Shown: positions 8,491 through 17,115, counted from the first letter of the stretch. The stretch: DNA of 64,000 nucleotides from Streptomyces sp. HPF1205 (GCF_020400825.1 NZ_JAINVH010000009.1:186001-250000); one strand, 5' to 3'. Notes: generated by a model from the letters alone, not told the origin. Numbers and translations are program-made.

Positions 8491-8988
8491 GAGGGCAGCC
8501 TAAACCGTCCACCTGTGCCATCCGGCGGCCGCCGGCGGATCTGTGGACAACCAGTACGGGACCGTGACATCCGGCCATCCCGCCGGGGCGAGCCGCGCGC
8601 CACCGTCCGGGGCTACGTTGCGATTTCCCGGACGGGCGGGCATCTGTTCGCCTACCCTGTAACAGGCGGGGCGCGATCGTCGGGCGCGTACCTGTCGTAC
8701 TCCTTCACTCTTGTGAGTGATGAGAGGTGTCCGAATTTCCGCATATGCCGGAGGTCTTGGGTAGAGCTGTGGCCGAAATGCCACTGAATGTCCCATAGAT
8801 CCGATTGTCCAGCCGCTCACTCCGTTGGGTGATCTGCCGCGTACGCATAGTCCTTTCGGGCCATGCAAGATTGGGCCTGAAAGGGCTGTTGCGTCGCGCC
8901 TACCTTCCGTAACGTCCTCAACTGGCAACGGCGAATATGCCGGGTGCCGCCGTGGGGGAGCCTCGATTCGGGAGAGGACGGCGCCAGC
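8491..8988. promoter_or_regulatory. Divergent control region of the PBP gene and wblA
   Basis: This 498-bp gene-free stretch has lower GC than its surroundings and carries the promoters of both flanking genes. At 8770-8779 TGGCCGAAAT differs at one position from the AdpA consensus TGGCSNGWWY; AdpA is reported to repress wblA in S. coelicolor. CCTGTAACAGG near 8656 is a near-palindrome. No -10/-35 pair can be fixed by eye. Confidence 0.5.
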
Positions 8989-9321
8989 ATGAGTAGCTGG
9001 GTAACCGACTGGAGCACGCAGGCGGCGTGCAGGACGACTGATCCGGACGAGCTGTTCGTCCAGGGCGCGGCCCAGAACCGGGCCAAGGCGGTGTGCACCG
9101 GCTGCCCGGTGCGGACCGAGTGCCTGGCGGACGCGCTCGACAACCGCGTGGAGTTCGGCGTGTGGGGCGGAATGACCGAGCGCGAGCGCCGGGCACTGCT
9201 GCGCCGCCGTCCTACCGTCACCTCCTGGCGAAGACTGCTGGAGACAGCCCGCACCGAGTACGAGCGCAGCACGGGCCTGCTGCCGCTCGGCGACGAGAGC
9301 GACTTCGCCGCGGCCGGCTGA
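8989..9321 (+). CDS. wblA: WhiB-like iron-sulfur regulator WblA
   Basis: 110 residues from ATG 8989, with GGGAGAGG at 8970-8977. Four cysteines at 14, 36, 39 and 45 in the C-x21-C-x2-C-x5-C pattern bind a [4Fe-4S] cluster, and G-V-W-G-G (57-61) followed by R-R-A-L-L-R-R-R is the WhiB family turn and basic DNA-contacting end. The core matches WblA of S. coelicolor almost residue for residue from memory. WblA is a pleiotropic repressor of antibiotic production and promotes sporulation. It is divergent from the PBP gene and convergent with the ArsA-type genes, the order found in S. coelicolor. An earlier in-frame ATG at 8944 lacks a good ribosome site. Confidence 0.95.
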   Translation: MSSWVTDWSTQAACRTTDPDELFVQGAAQNRAKAVCTGCPVRTECLADALDNRVEFGVWGGMTERERRALLRRRPTVTSWRRLLETARTEYERSTGLLPLGDESDFAAAG

Positions 9322-9342
9322 CCGGTCCCGCGTCCACGTGCC

Positions 9343-10704
9343 CTACGCGGCCGCTTCCGCCACCCCGGCCAGTCTCAGTCCGATCTCCCGCAGGCCCGCG
9401 ATGTCATGGACGTCGCCGGGCAGCGCGGTGACATCGACCATGGGTACTTCGGGGTGGACGGAGACGAAGCGGTCGCGGGTACGCCGCTCCCGCGCGACCA
9501 CCTGCATGCGCTCGGCGTGCAGCCGCAGCAGGCCGGCCGCCAGTCGTTCCGTGGGTGCCTGGCGGTCTCCTTCCGTACGGTCGGTGGGGCCGTCGGAGCC
9601 ACCGCGGTCAGCTTTCCCATGGCGGTGATCCACAATGCCGCCGCCGTCAAGATTTTCCGCGGCCCCGTCGGGGGCGTTCGCGGCACTCCGGGCGCTCGCG
9701 GCGCGCGCCTTCGCCGGGGCGTCCGCCGTGCGCGCCTCCTCCTGCGCCTCCTGCGCGTCCGCCGCCAGGTCCTCCAGCGTCTCCGCAGCGGCCAGCGCAC
9801 GCTCGGCGGTGAGCTGCGCGGCCCCGCTGCCGTGCACCCGGTTGAGTACGAGACCGGCCAGCGGCATGTCCTCGGCGGCCAGCCGCTCCACGAAGTACGA
9901 GGCCTCGCGCAGCGCGTCCCGCTCGGGCGCGGCGACCACCAGGAAGGCCGTCCCCGGCGCCTGCAGCAGCCGGTAGGTGGCGTCCGCCCTGGTCCGGAAG
10001 CCGCCGAACATCGTGTCCATGGCCGCCACGAACGTCTGCACGTCGCGCAGCAGGCCCGCCCCCATCACCTTGCTCAGGGTGCCGGTCATCATCGACATCC
10101 CCATGTTGAGGAACTTCACCCCGGCCCGGCCGCCGACCTTCGCCGGCGCCATCAGCAGCTTGATGAAGCGGCCGTCCAGGAAGGAGCCCAGCCGCTTGGG
10201 CGCGTCCAGGAAGTCCAGCGCGCTGCGGCTCGGCGGGGTGTCGACGATGATCAGGTCCCACGCGTCCTGGGCACGCAACTGCCCCAGCTTCTCCATCGCC
10301 ATGTACTCCTGCGTGCCCGCGAACCCGGCCGACAGGGACTGGTAGAAGGGGTTCTCCAGGATGGCCCTGGCCCGCTCGGCGTCGGAGTGCTGGACCACGA
10401 CCTCGTCGAAGGTCCGCTTCATGTCGAGCATCATCGCGTGCAGGGAACCGCCCGCCGACCGATCGATTCCGGCCACTTCGCGCGGGGTGTTGTCGAGCTC
10501 GGTCAGCCCCATGGACTGGGCCAGGCGGCGGGCCGGGTCGATGGTCAGGACGACCGCCGTACGGCCGCGCTCGGCGGCTCGAACCCCGAGTGCCGCCGCG
10601 GTGGTGGTCTTGCCGACGCCGCCGGAACCGCAGCACACGATGATGCGGGTCCGCGGGTCGTCCAGCAGCGGGTCGATATCCAGCACGGGGCTCTCCAGGC
10701 TCAC
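9343..10704 (-). CDS. ArsA/GET3-family ATPase
   Basis: 453 residues. The N-terminus has a deviant Walker A G-S-G-G-V-G-K-T-T-T (25-34) and I-V-D-T-P-P-S for the switch/Walker B, as in ArsA and GET3 ATPases. A low-complexity insertion of about 70 residues rich in Ala, Asp and Gly (about 310-380) interrupts the C-terminal half. No Cys triad for metalloid binding is seen, so arsenite pumping is unlikely. It is the second gene of a two-gene operon with the paralogue upstream (27-bp gap). Paired ArsA-like ATPases next to wblA are conserved in Streptomyces; their cargo is unknown. Tail-anchored protein or complex assembly is only a guess. Confidence 0.88.
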   Translation of the reverse strand: MSLESPVLDIDPLLDDPRTRIIVCCGSGGVGKTTTAAALGVRAAERGRTAVVLTIDPARRLAQSMGLTELDNTPREVAGIDRSAGGSLHAMMLDMKRTFDEVVVQHSDAERARAILENPFYQSLSAGFAGTQEYMAMEKLGQLRAQDAWDLIIVDTPPSRSALDFLDAPKRLGSFLDGRFIKLLMAPAKVGGRAGVKFLNMGMSMMTGTLSKVMGAGLLRDVQTFVAAMDTMFGGFRTRADATYRLLQAPGTAFLVVAAPERDALREASYFVERLAAEDMPLAGLVLNRVHGSGAAQLTAERALAAAETLEDLAADAQEAQEEARTADAPAKARAASARSAANAPDGAAENLDGGGIVDHRHGKADRGGSDGPTDRTEGDRQAPTERLAAGLLRLHAERMQVVARERRTRDRFVSVHPEVPMVDVTALPGDVHDIAGLREIGLRLAGVAEAAA

Positions 10705-10731
10705 GGTCGGACCTCGCTCGTCTCGCTCATC

Positions 10732-11829
10732 TCAGCCGTCCTCCCCGGCGCCCGCGCCCGCGCCGGGGGCGGATACCGTCCCGGCCACCGCCTGCTTGCG
10801 CAGGCTCTCCGCGAGCCGGTAGAGCCCGCCCAGGTCGACCCCGTCGCCGAGCAGCTCCAACTCGCGTACCGGCAGACCCAGTCCCGCGATCTCGGCGCGC
10901 TGCTCGCGCTCCAGCACCACCCGCTGGGCGTGTTCGTGGGCCTGGGCCAGCAGGGGGTCCACCAGGCGCTCGGCGACCCCGCCGCGGCGGGCGCCGCCCA
11001 GGCCGGCCTGGGAGAGCGCCTTGGCGACGGCCGCCCGGCGCTTGCCGTTGGCCGCCGCGGGGGGCGTGCCCGTACCGTCGGGGCCCGGGTCGGGGACCAC
11101 GACCTCGGCCAGCTCGGCGTCCGCCAGCAGGACCGGCCGGACCATGTTGACGATGACCGCGCCCACCGGAAGACCGGCGGCCCGCAGTTCGGCCACGCCG
11201 TCCATCGTCTCCTGGACCGGCATCTCCTCCAGCAGGGTGACCAGGTGGATCGCGGTCTGCGGGGACTTCAGCACGCCCATCACGGCCTGGGCCTGGTTGA
11301 ATATCGGACCCATTCTGGCCAGGCCCGCGACCTCGTCGTTGACGTTGAGGAAGCGGGTGATGCGGCCGGTGGGCGGCGCGTCGAGCACCACCGCGTCGTA
11401 GACCGGCCAGCCCGCCTTGTCCTTGCGCCGGACCGCCTCGCAGACCTTGCCGGTCAGCAGCACGTCGCGCAGACCAGGGGCGATGGTGGTGGCGAAGTCG
11501 ATCGCCCCCATCTTCTTCAGCGCCCGGCCGGCCCGGCCGAGCTTGTAGAACATGTCGAGGTAGTCCAGCATCGCCAGCTCGGCGTCGATGGCCAGGGCGT
11601 GCACTTCGCCGCCGCCTGGCGCCGAGGCGATCTTCCGCTCCTCGTACGGCAGTGCCTCCGTCTCGAAGAGCTGGGCGATGCCCTGGCGTTCCTCCACCTC
11701 GGCGAGCAGGACGCGCCGGCCCTCGGCCGCGAGGGCGAGCGCCAGCGCGGCGGCGGCCGTGGTCTTTCCCGTGCCGCCCTTGCCGGTCACGACATGGAGC
11801 CGGACGGCGGATGACTGTTGAGGGCTCAC
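10732..11829 (-). CDS. ArsA/GET3-family ATPase, first of pair
   Basis: The reading frame opens far upstream, but the GTG at 11829 (V-S-P-Q-Q-S-S) is chosen because the P-loop T-G-K-G-G-T-G-K-T-T follows shortly after, as in family members, and because the longer frame would run into the divergent DUF4177-like gene. The product is 365 residues, with L-D-A-P-P-T-G-R for the switch region. It pairs with the downstream paralogue, and the two may form a pseudo-heterodimer like the two halves of ArsA. The C-terminus is Gly/Ala-rich. The role is unknown; the conserved link to wblA suggests a housekeeping function. Confidence 0.86.
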   Translation of the reverse strand: MSPQQSSAVRLHVVTGKGGTGKTTAAAALALALAAEGRRVLLAEVEERQGIAQLFETEALPYEERKIASAPGGGEVHALAIDAELAMLDYLDMFYKLGRAGRALKKMGAIDFATTIAPGLRDVLLTGKVCEAVRRKDKAGWPVYDAVVLDAPPTGRITRFLNVNDEVAGLARMGPIFNQAQAVMGVLKSPQTAIHLVTLLEEMPVQETMDGVAELRAAGLPVGAVIVNMVRPVLLADAELAEVVVPDPGPDGTGTPPAAANGKRRAAVAKALSQAGLGGARRGGVAERLVDPLLAQAHEHAQRVVLEREQRAEIAGLGLPVRELELLGDGVDLGGLYRLAESLRKQAVAGTVSAPGAGAGAGEDG

Positions 11830-12051
11830 TCTTGCGAGCCTAACCACAACCCGGCCCGGGTACTCCGGTGGCCGCCGTTGTCGGAGTACGGGAGGGGGGA
11901 CGAGAGGCCCCGGGGGAGGCGGCACGGGAAGCGGATGGGAGGCGCCGGGGGCAGCCGCACGGGAGGCGGCTCGGCAAGCGGTACGGGAGGGCGCGCGGAC
12001 GGTACGGGGACGGGTCCGGTGCGCCGCCCGGGGTGGCGGTAAGGTCGCGGC

Positions 12052-12216
12052 ATGGCGAAGAAGTGGGAATACGCGACCGTGCCGCTGCTGGTGCACGCGA
12101 CGAAGCAGATCCTCGACACCTGGGGTGAGGACGGCTGGGAACTGGTGCAGGTCGTGCCGGGGCCGAACAACCCGGAGCAGCTTGTGGCGTACCTCAAGCG
12201 GGAGAAGCAGGCGTGA
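12052..12216 (+). CDS. Small DUF4177-like protein
   Basis: A 54-residue ORF from ATG 12052 (M-A-K-K-W-E-Y-A-T-V) to TGA 12214-12216. The pattern K-W-E-Y-...-W-G-E-D-G-W-E-L-V-Q-V is the beta-strand and helix signature of DUF4177 proteins. It overlaps the RidA gene by GTGA (12213-12216), so the two are translationally coupled. It heads the operon through the P450 gene. Similar tiny proteins precede RidA genes in Streptomyces. Function unknown; the conserved sequence and coupling argue it is a real gene despite its size. Confidence 0.85.
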   Translation: MAKKWEYATVPLLVHATKQILDTWGEDGWELVQVVPGPNNPEQLVAYLKREKQA

Positions 12217-12686
12217 GCGTGGCCGAGCGGCTGGCCGCGCTCGGGCTGACGCTGCCGGAGGTGGTCCCGCCGCTCGCCTCCTACCAGCCGGCCGTGCGCT
12301 CCGGCGCCTATGTGTTCACCTCGGGCCAGCTCCCCATGGTCGACGGCAAGCTCGCGGCCACCGGCAAGGTGGGCGCCGAGGTCTCTCCCGAGCAGGCCCG
12401 CGACCTGGCCCGGATCTGCGCGCTCAACGCCTTGGCGGCGGTCCGCTCCGTGGCCGGTGACCTGGACGGGATCGCCCGGGTGGTCAAGGTGGTCGGCTTC
12501 GTCGCCTCCGCCCCCGACTTCACCGGTCAGCCCGCCGTCGTCAACGGCGCGAGCGACCTGCTCGGCGAGCTGCTGGGCGACAAGGGCGTGCACGCCCGCA
12601 GCGCCGTGGGCGTCGCCGTCCTCCCCCTGGACGCGCCGGTCGAGGTCGAACTGCAGGTCGAACTCCAGGCCGAGTCGGCGCAATAG
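12213..12686 (+). CDS. RidA/YjgF-family protein
   Basis: 157 residues starting at the GTG that overlaps the preceding stop. The family signature is visible: R-S-G-A-Y-V-F-T-S-G-Q-L-P, V-V-K-V-V-G-F-V-A-S and a C-terminal stretch H-A-R-S-A-V-G-V-A-V-L-P-L containing the conserved Arg. RidA proteins hydrolyse reactive enamine/imine intermediates from PLP enzymes; this longer subfamily (YjgF_endoribonc-like) is less studied. It is followed after 103 bp by the NUDIX gene. The active-site Arg is present, so deaminase activity is plausible. Confidence 0.92.
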   Translation: MSVAERLAALGLTLPEVVPPLASYQPAVRSGAYVFTSGQLPMVDGKLAATGKVGAEVSPEQARDLARICALNALAAVRSVAGDLDGIARVVKVVGFVASAPDFTGQPAVVNGASDLLGELLGDKGVHARSAVGVAVLPLDAPVEVELQVELQAESAQ

Positions 12687-12789
12687 CGTCGAAGGCGCCG
12701 GGGAGCCTTCGGGCGACCCCGCGATCCCCTGGTTCTTCCCGGCCGACCCCCTCTCGAACAATCCCCCGGAGGGACGTAGGCTCCGCCGC

Positions 12790-13788
12790 ATGACCTGGAT
12801 GAACGGTTCGGCGGTGCCCGCGTCCTGGCCCGAGCGGGTGCGCGCGCTGAGCCGGGGGGAGCTGACCCCGGTGGTCCCGAGGGCCGCCGCCACGGTGCTG
12901 CTGCTCAAGGACACCGCGGCGGGGCCCGCCGTCCACATGCTGCGCCGGCGCGCCTCCATGGCGTTCGCCGGGGGCATGTACGCCTATCCGGGTGGCGGCG
13001 TGGACCCGCGCGACGAGCGGCCGGTCGGATGGGCGGGGCCCGCCCTGGAGAGCTGGTCGGCGGCGCTCGGGGTGCCGCCGGAGCGCGCCCAGGCGGTGGT
13101 GTGCGCGGCGGTGCGCGAGACGTTCGAGGAGTCCGGTGTGCTGCTCGCCGGCCCGGACGCGCACACGGTCGTGGCGGACGTCACAGCGCCCGGCTGGGAG
13201 GCGGAGCGGGCCGCGCTGGTCGCCCGCGACCTGGCCTTCGCCGACTTCCTCGCCCGCCGGGACCTCGTCCTGCGGTCCGACCTCCTCGCGCCCTGGGCGC
13301 GGTGGATCACCCCGGAGTTCGAGGAGCGCCGCTACGACACGTGGTTCTTCCTCGCCCGCCTCCCGGACGGCCAGCGCACCCGTGACGTCTCCGGCGAGGC
13401 CGACAGGACCGTCTGGCTGCGGCCGGCGCAGGCCGTCGAGGGCTACGACCGCGGTGAGCTGACCATGCTCCCGCCGACCATCACCACACTGCGCGCCCTG
13501 CTGCCGTACGAGTCCGCCGGCGCGGCACTGGCGGCGGCGCCCGGCCGCGACCTGGCCCCCGTACTCGCCCGGGCCGCGCTCGACGCCCACGGCGGGGTGG
13601 TGCTGCGCTGGCCGGGGCACGAGGAGTTCACGCTGGTCTTCCCCGCGGCCGAAGCCGCGCCCGCGCAGGACGCACCCGAACCCGCGCCGGACGCACCCCC
13701 ACCCGCGCCGGACGCGCCCGGACCACCCGCACCCATAGCGCCCGGACCCGACGCGGCAGCGCGGCCCCCCGCGCGGGAGGCACGATGA
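12790..13788 (+). CDS. NUDIX hydrolase-family protein with Pro/Ala-rich tail
   Basis: 332 residues from ATG 12790; a second ATG at 12799 is possible. The domain shows Y-P-G-G-G-V-D (66-72) and the Nudix box R-E-T-F-E-E-S-G (109-116) that binds metal for cleaving nucleoside-diphosphate-linked substrates. The gap between the Gly and the R-E box is long, as in the NUDT7/8/19-like or CoA-type group, so the substrate is uncertain. The last 60 residues repeat A-P-D-A-P-P-P-like units and look disordered. It overlaps the metallo-beta-lactamase-fold gene by ATGA, a conserved pairing in Streptomyces. Confidence 0.9.
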   Translation: MTWMNGSAVPASWPERVRALSRGELTPVVPRAAATVLLLKDTAAGPAVHMLRRRASMAFAGGMYAYPGGGVDPRDERPVGWAGPALESWSAALGVPPERAQAVVCAAVRETFEESGVLLAGPDAHTVVADVTAPGWEAERAALVARDLAFADFLARRDLVLRSDLLAPWARWITPEFEERRYDTWFFLARLPDGQRTRDVSGEADRTVWLRPAQAVEGYDRGELTMLPPTITTLRALLPYESAGAALAAAPGRDLAPVLARAALDAHGGVVLRWPGHEEFTLVFPAAEAAPAQDAPEPAPDAPPPAPDAPGPPAPIAPGPDAAARPPAREAR

Positions 13789-14618
13789 CCGCCGCCACAC
13801 TGCCCGGGGAGCCCAGGGAGGGCATCGGAGGGTGGGCGACGGCCCGCGCGCTGTGCGTCCTGGCGCCGAACCCCTCGCCGATGACCCTGGACGGCACCAA
13901 CACCTGGATCGTCGCCGAGCCGGACTCGCCGCTCGCCGTGGTGATCGACCCGGGGCCGCTGGACGAGCGGCACCTGAAGGCGGTCGTGGCCGCGGCCGAG
14001 CAGGCGGGCAAGCGCGTCGCGCTCACGCTGCTGACGCACGGCCACCCGGACCACGCGGAGGGCGCGGCGCGGTTCGCCGAGCTGACCCGTACGCCGGTAC
14101 GGGCCCTGGACCCGGCGCTGCGGCTCGGCGGCGAGGGGCTCGCGGCGGGGGACACCGTGACCACCGGCGGCCTGGAACTGCGGGTGGTCCCGACGCCCGG
14201 GCACACCGCCGACTCGCTCTGCTTCCACCTGCCCGCCGACGGGGCGGTGCTGACCGGGGACACCGTGCTCGGCCGGGGCACCACAGTGGTTGCGTACCCC
14301 GACGGCCGGCTCGGCGACTACCTCGACTCCTTGCGGCGGCTGCGGGCGCTCGCCGTCGACGGCGGGGTGGACACGGTGCTGCCGGGGCACGGGCCGGTGC
14401 TGTCCGACGCCCGGGGCGCCGTCGAGTTCTACCTCGCCCACCGCGCCAACCGCCTCGCCCAGGTCGAGACCGCCGTCGAGGCGGGCCACCGCAACCCCGC
14501 CGGCATCGTCGCCCATGTGTACGCCGACGTGGACCGCGCCCTGTGGCCCGCCGCCGAGCTCTCGGTCCGCGCCCAACTCGACTACCTGCGTGAACACGGA
14601 CTCATAGAGGTGCCATGA
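13785..14618 (+). CDS. Metallo-beta-lactamase-fold hydrolase (LACTB2/glyoxalase II-like)
   Basis: 277 residues, ATGA-coupled to the NUDIX gene upstream and to the P450 gene downstream. H-G-H-P-D-H (85-90) is the zinc-binding HxHxDH motif; T-P-G-H-T, T-G-D-T and L-P-G-H-G-P supply the remaining ligands. The C-terminal helical part with R-A-Q-L-D-Y-L-R-E-H-G resembles LACTB2-type proteins, some of which are RNA endonucleases. Substrate unknown. In S. coelicolor the gene order from wblA to this gene is the same from memory, but is followed by crp rather than a P450. Confidence 0.92.
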   Translation: MTAATLPGEPREGIGGWATARALCVLAPNPSPMTLDGTNTWIVAEPDSPLAVVIDPGPLDERHLKAVVAAAEQAGKRVALTLLTHGHPDHAEGAARFAELTRTPVRALDPALRLGGEGLAAGDTVTTGGLELRVVPTPGHTADSLCFHLPADGAVLTGDTVLGRGTTVVAYPDGRLGDYLDSLRRLRALAVDGGVDTVLPGHGPVLSDARGAVEFYLAHRANRLAQVETAVEAGHRNPAGIVAHVYADVDRALWPAAELSVRAQLDYLREHGLIEVP

Positions 14619-15925
14619 CCTCCTCACCCGACACGGACCCCGGCACGGACTCCCGCACGGACCCCGGCACCGGCCGCACCCCGGACGCCGACGGCCGCCC
14701 GGACGGCCCGCGACCTGCTGACGCCTTCGACCCCTGGTCGCCGTCCTTCGTCGTCGACCCCTATCCGGCCTACGACGTCCTGCGCGAAGCCGGCCGCGCC
14801 CATTGGTTCGCCCGCAGCGGCCAGTGGCTGATCCCGCACTACGCCGACGTCAGCGGCCTGCTACGGGACCGCCGCCTGGGCCGCACCTACCTGCACCGCT
14901 TCACCCACGAGGAGTTCGGGCGCCAGGCGCCGCCGCCGGAGTACGAGCCGTTCACCGTCCTGAACGGCGAGGGGATGCTCGACCTGGAGGACCCGGCGCA
15001 CGGCCGCATCCGCCGCCTTGTGGCGAAGGCGTTCACCCCGCGCATGGTCGAGGACATGGTGCCGACCGTGCGGCGGCTGGCCGCCGAGCTGATCGGCCCG
15101 CTGCGCGCGGACGGCGGCGGGGACCTGCTCGCCCGCGTCGCCGAGCCGCTGCCGGTCGCCGTGATCGCCGAGATGCTGGGCATCCCGCCCGCCGACCGCG
15201 ACCTGCTGCGGCCCTGGTCGGCCGCCATCTGCGGCATGTACGAGCTCGACCCGCCGCCGGAGACCGCCCGGCGCGCGGTCCGGGCGAGCGAGGAGTTCTC
15301 GGCGTACCTGCGCGGCCTCATCGCCGCCCGCCGCCGCGACCCCGGCGAGGACCTCATCAGCGCCCTGATCGCGGCCCACGACGACGGCGACCAGCTCACC
15401 GAGCAGGAGATGGTCTCCACCGTGGTCCTGCTGCTCAACGCCGGCCACGAGGCCACCGTCAACACCACCACGCTCGGCTGGCTGGCCCTCTTCCACCACC
15501 CCGAGCAGCTCAGGGCCCTGTACGAGCGGCCCGACCTGCTGCCCGGCGCCATCGAGGAGATGCTGCGGTACGACACCCCGCTGCAACTGTTCGAACGCTG
15601 GGTGCTGGACGACATCGAGGTGGGCGGCACGCTCATCCCCCGTGGCTCGGAGGTGGCCCTGCTGTTCGGCTCGGCCAACCACGACCCGGCCAGGTTCGCC
15701 GACCCGCACCGCTTCGACATCACCCGGCCCGCGGCCGACAACAAGCACGTCTCCTTCGGCGCCGGCATCCATTACTGCCTGGGCGCCCCGCTGGCCCGGG
15801 TGGAACTCGCCGCCTCCTTCGGCACCTTGTTGCGGGACGCACCCGGGATGCGGCTGGTGGAGGAGCCACCATGGCGCGACGGCTACGTGATCCGCGGGCC
15901 GCGGGAGATGCTCGTCACCTGGTGA
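14615..15925 (+). CDS. Cytochrome P450 (bacterial class I)
   Basis: 436 residues, overlapping the previous gene by ATGA. The first 37 residues are low-complexity Asp/Pro/Gly. The I-helix A-G-H-E-A-T, the K-helix E-E-M-L-R (ExxR) and the heme loop F-G-A-G-I-H-Y-C-L-G with the thiolate Cys388 are intact. It needs a ferredoxin and reductase, neither of which is adjacent. Sequence alone does not give the substrate. It is fused into a housekeeping-type operon by overlap, yet the convergent kinase-like gene follows, so it looks like a lineage-specific addition to the end of the operon. There is no other biosynthetic gene nearby. Confidence 0.95.
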   Translation: MTSSPDTDPGTDSRTDPGTGRTPDADGRPDGPRPADAFDPWSPSFVVDPYPAYDVLREAGRAHWFARSGQWLIPHYADVSGLLRDRRLGRTYLHRFTHEEFGRQAPPPEYEPFTVLNGEGMLDLEDPAHGRIRRLVAKAFTPRMVEDMVPTVRRLAAELIGPLRADGGGDLLARVAEPLPVAVIAEMLGIPPADRDLLRPWSAAICGMYELDPPPETARRAVRASEEFSAYLRGLIAARRRDPGEDLISALIAAHDDGDQLTEQEMVSTVVLLLNAGHEATVNTTTLGWLALFHHPEQLRALYERPDLLPGAIEEMLRYDTPLQLFERWVLDDIEVGGTLIPRGSEVALLFGSANHDPARFADPHRFDITRPAADNKHVSFGAGIHYCLGAPLARVELAASFGTLLRDAPGMRLVEEPPWRDGYVIRGPREMLVTW

Positions 15926-15986
15926 CGGGCCGGACGCTCGTCACCAGGCGCCGTCCGCAAGCCGCCGCCAGGCCGCGGACGACGTG

Positions 15987-16054
15987 ACGGGAGCACGAAC
16001 GGGGCCGCACGGGAGCAGGAACGGGGGCCGTACGGGAGCAGGAACGGGGAGCCG
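15987..16054 (+). repeat. Three tandem 22/23-bp units between convergent genes
   Basis: Units beginning ACGGGAGCA start at 15987, 16009 and 16032 and differ at a few positions. They lie between the P450 gene (+) and the diacylglycerol-kinase-like gene (-). No hairpin terminator is obvious here. Probably slippage-derived. Confidence 0.6.
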
Positions 16055-16069
16055 GGGCGTCGAGGGACG

Positions 16070-16981
16070 TCAGCGCGGTACGGTCAGCCGCCAGGCGGAC
16101 GGCTCGACCGTCCAGGTGCGGCTGCGTACCGGGCCGGTGATCGCCGAGTCCGCGCGGTAGCGGAAGTCGCGGCCGGAGACCGTGATGGTGCGCGCCCGCG
16201 TGCGTACCTGCGCCGCGCCCTGCGTGCGGCGGACCAGGACCTCGGCGAGCGCGAGCGAGGGGGCGGAGGCGCAGTCGGCGGCGGCCTCGCCGCCGCCCTC
16301 CGCTTCCACCTCGGCCTCGGCGGGCCGCTCGGTGACCGACGCGCAGGTGCGGACCGAGATCTCGTGCACCGGCTGGTCCAGGTCGGCCAGCAGCACCCCG
16401 TCCGCCTCGACCCGCAGCCGCTGGGCGCGCTGCGGCTGGTGGCCGCCGGCCGGGATCGGCGCGGTCAGGGTGCGTACGAGGGAGCGCGCGGTCCGCTCGA
16501 CCGGGGTCCACCAGTGGGCGGCGGTCCGGGCCACCGGGTTGCCGCACGGGATGCTCAGGGCGCCCAGCACGATGCCGCCGCTGTCGTCCACCAGCAGGTC
16601 CATCTCCCGCGTCTCCCCCTCCAGGACGGCCCGGGCAGCCGCCGGCACCTGGACGGGCACCCCCAGGGCGCGGGCGAGCCCGGAACGCGGCCCGATCGGC
16701 ACCACCGAGACCGGTGCGTCGCCCAGGGCGCGTTCGCGGCGCAGCGTGCGGACGGTCCGCAGCAAGGCGGCGTCGTCGCCGAGCACCACGGGGTGCCGCC
16801 TGCCGCGGTGCGCCAGCGCGCGCTCGGCCTCCTCCGCCGTGTCGGGCAGCACGAACTTCACCGAGGGCGCGCCCGCGCACAGCACGTCCTTGGCGATCCG
16901 GACGGATTCGCCGTCCAAGGCGCGCGCCGCGGGATCGATGACGACGAGCAGGGGATGCCCGGCCGGGACGTGAGCCGACAC
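16070..16981 (-). CDS. Diacylglycerol-kinase-like protein with degenerate nucleotide motifs
   Basis: 303 residues from a GTG at 16981. The fold follows lipid kinases of the DAGK_cat family: L-L-V-V-I-D-P-A-A, then an ATP-binding loop and V-V-P-I-G-P-R-S-G-L-A-R-A-L-G-V-P. In active kinases these loops read GGDGT and GTGND; here they are V-L-G-D-D-A-A (66-72) and G-P-R-S-G (97-101), so catalysis is doubtful. The C-terminal half keeps the beta-sandwich-like region with an Ala/Glu-rich insertion (about 220-240). It diverges from purA by 134 bp. A diacylglycerol-kinase-like gene beside purA is also annotated in other streptomycetes, from memory. Could be a lipid-binding pseudokinase. Confidence 0.72.
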   Translation of the reverse strand: MSAHVPAGHPLLVVIDPAARALDGESVRIAKDVLCAGAPSVKFVLPDTAEEAERALAHRGRRHPVVLGDDAALLRTVRTLRRERALGDAPVSVVPIGPRSGLARALGVPVQVPAAARAVLEGETREMDLLVDDSGGIVLGALSIPCGNPVARTAAHWWTPVERTARSLVRTLTAPIPAGGHQPQRAQRLRVEADGVLLADLDQPVHEISVRTCASVTERPAEAEVEAEGGGEAAADCASAPSLALAEVLVRRTQGAAQVRTRARTITVSGRDFRYRADSAITGPVRSRTWTVEPSAWRLTVPR

Positions 16982-17015
16982 CTTGGTCCTTCCTCAGGTA
17001 AAATCTCGGTGCAAG

Positions 17016-17043
17016 AGCCCCTTGCGCCTTTGCGTCAGGGGCT
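17016..17043 (+). promoter_or_regulatory. Stem-loop in the purA leader
   Basis: AGCCCCT (17016-17022) pairs with AGGGGCT (17037-17043), and an inner CGC/GCG can also pair. It lies 72 bp before the purA start, where an attenuator or an upstream terminator could sit. There is no T-run, so the role is uncertain. Confidence 0.4.
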
Positions 17044-17115
17044 TCGTCTATTCCGGGGCAGGTTCGACGGCTCTCTGCACGTTGTACGTGCCCCGCCCGG
17101 AAGGGGTGTACGCCT

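Noticed and set aside
5794..8787. Open frame of 997 codons on + opposite the penicillin-binding protein
   Set aside because: It begins in a palindrome/repeat region and is antisense to a protein with intact catalytic motifs.
9343..11829. Arsenic resistance operon
   Set aside because: The ATPases lack the Cys metalloid site and there is no ArsB, ArsR or ArsC nearby.
10732..12096. Upstream extension of the first ArsA-like gene to 12096
   Set aside because: The extra 89 residues are low-complexity and overlap the divergent DUF4177-like gene; the GTG at 11829 gives the family start.
14615..15925. Part of a natural-product cluster around the P450
   Set aside because: No polyketide, NRPS, terpene or RiPP genes occur in the flanks; a lone P450 is not enough.
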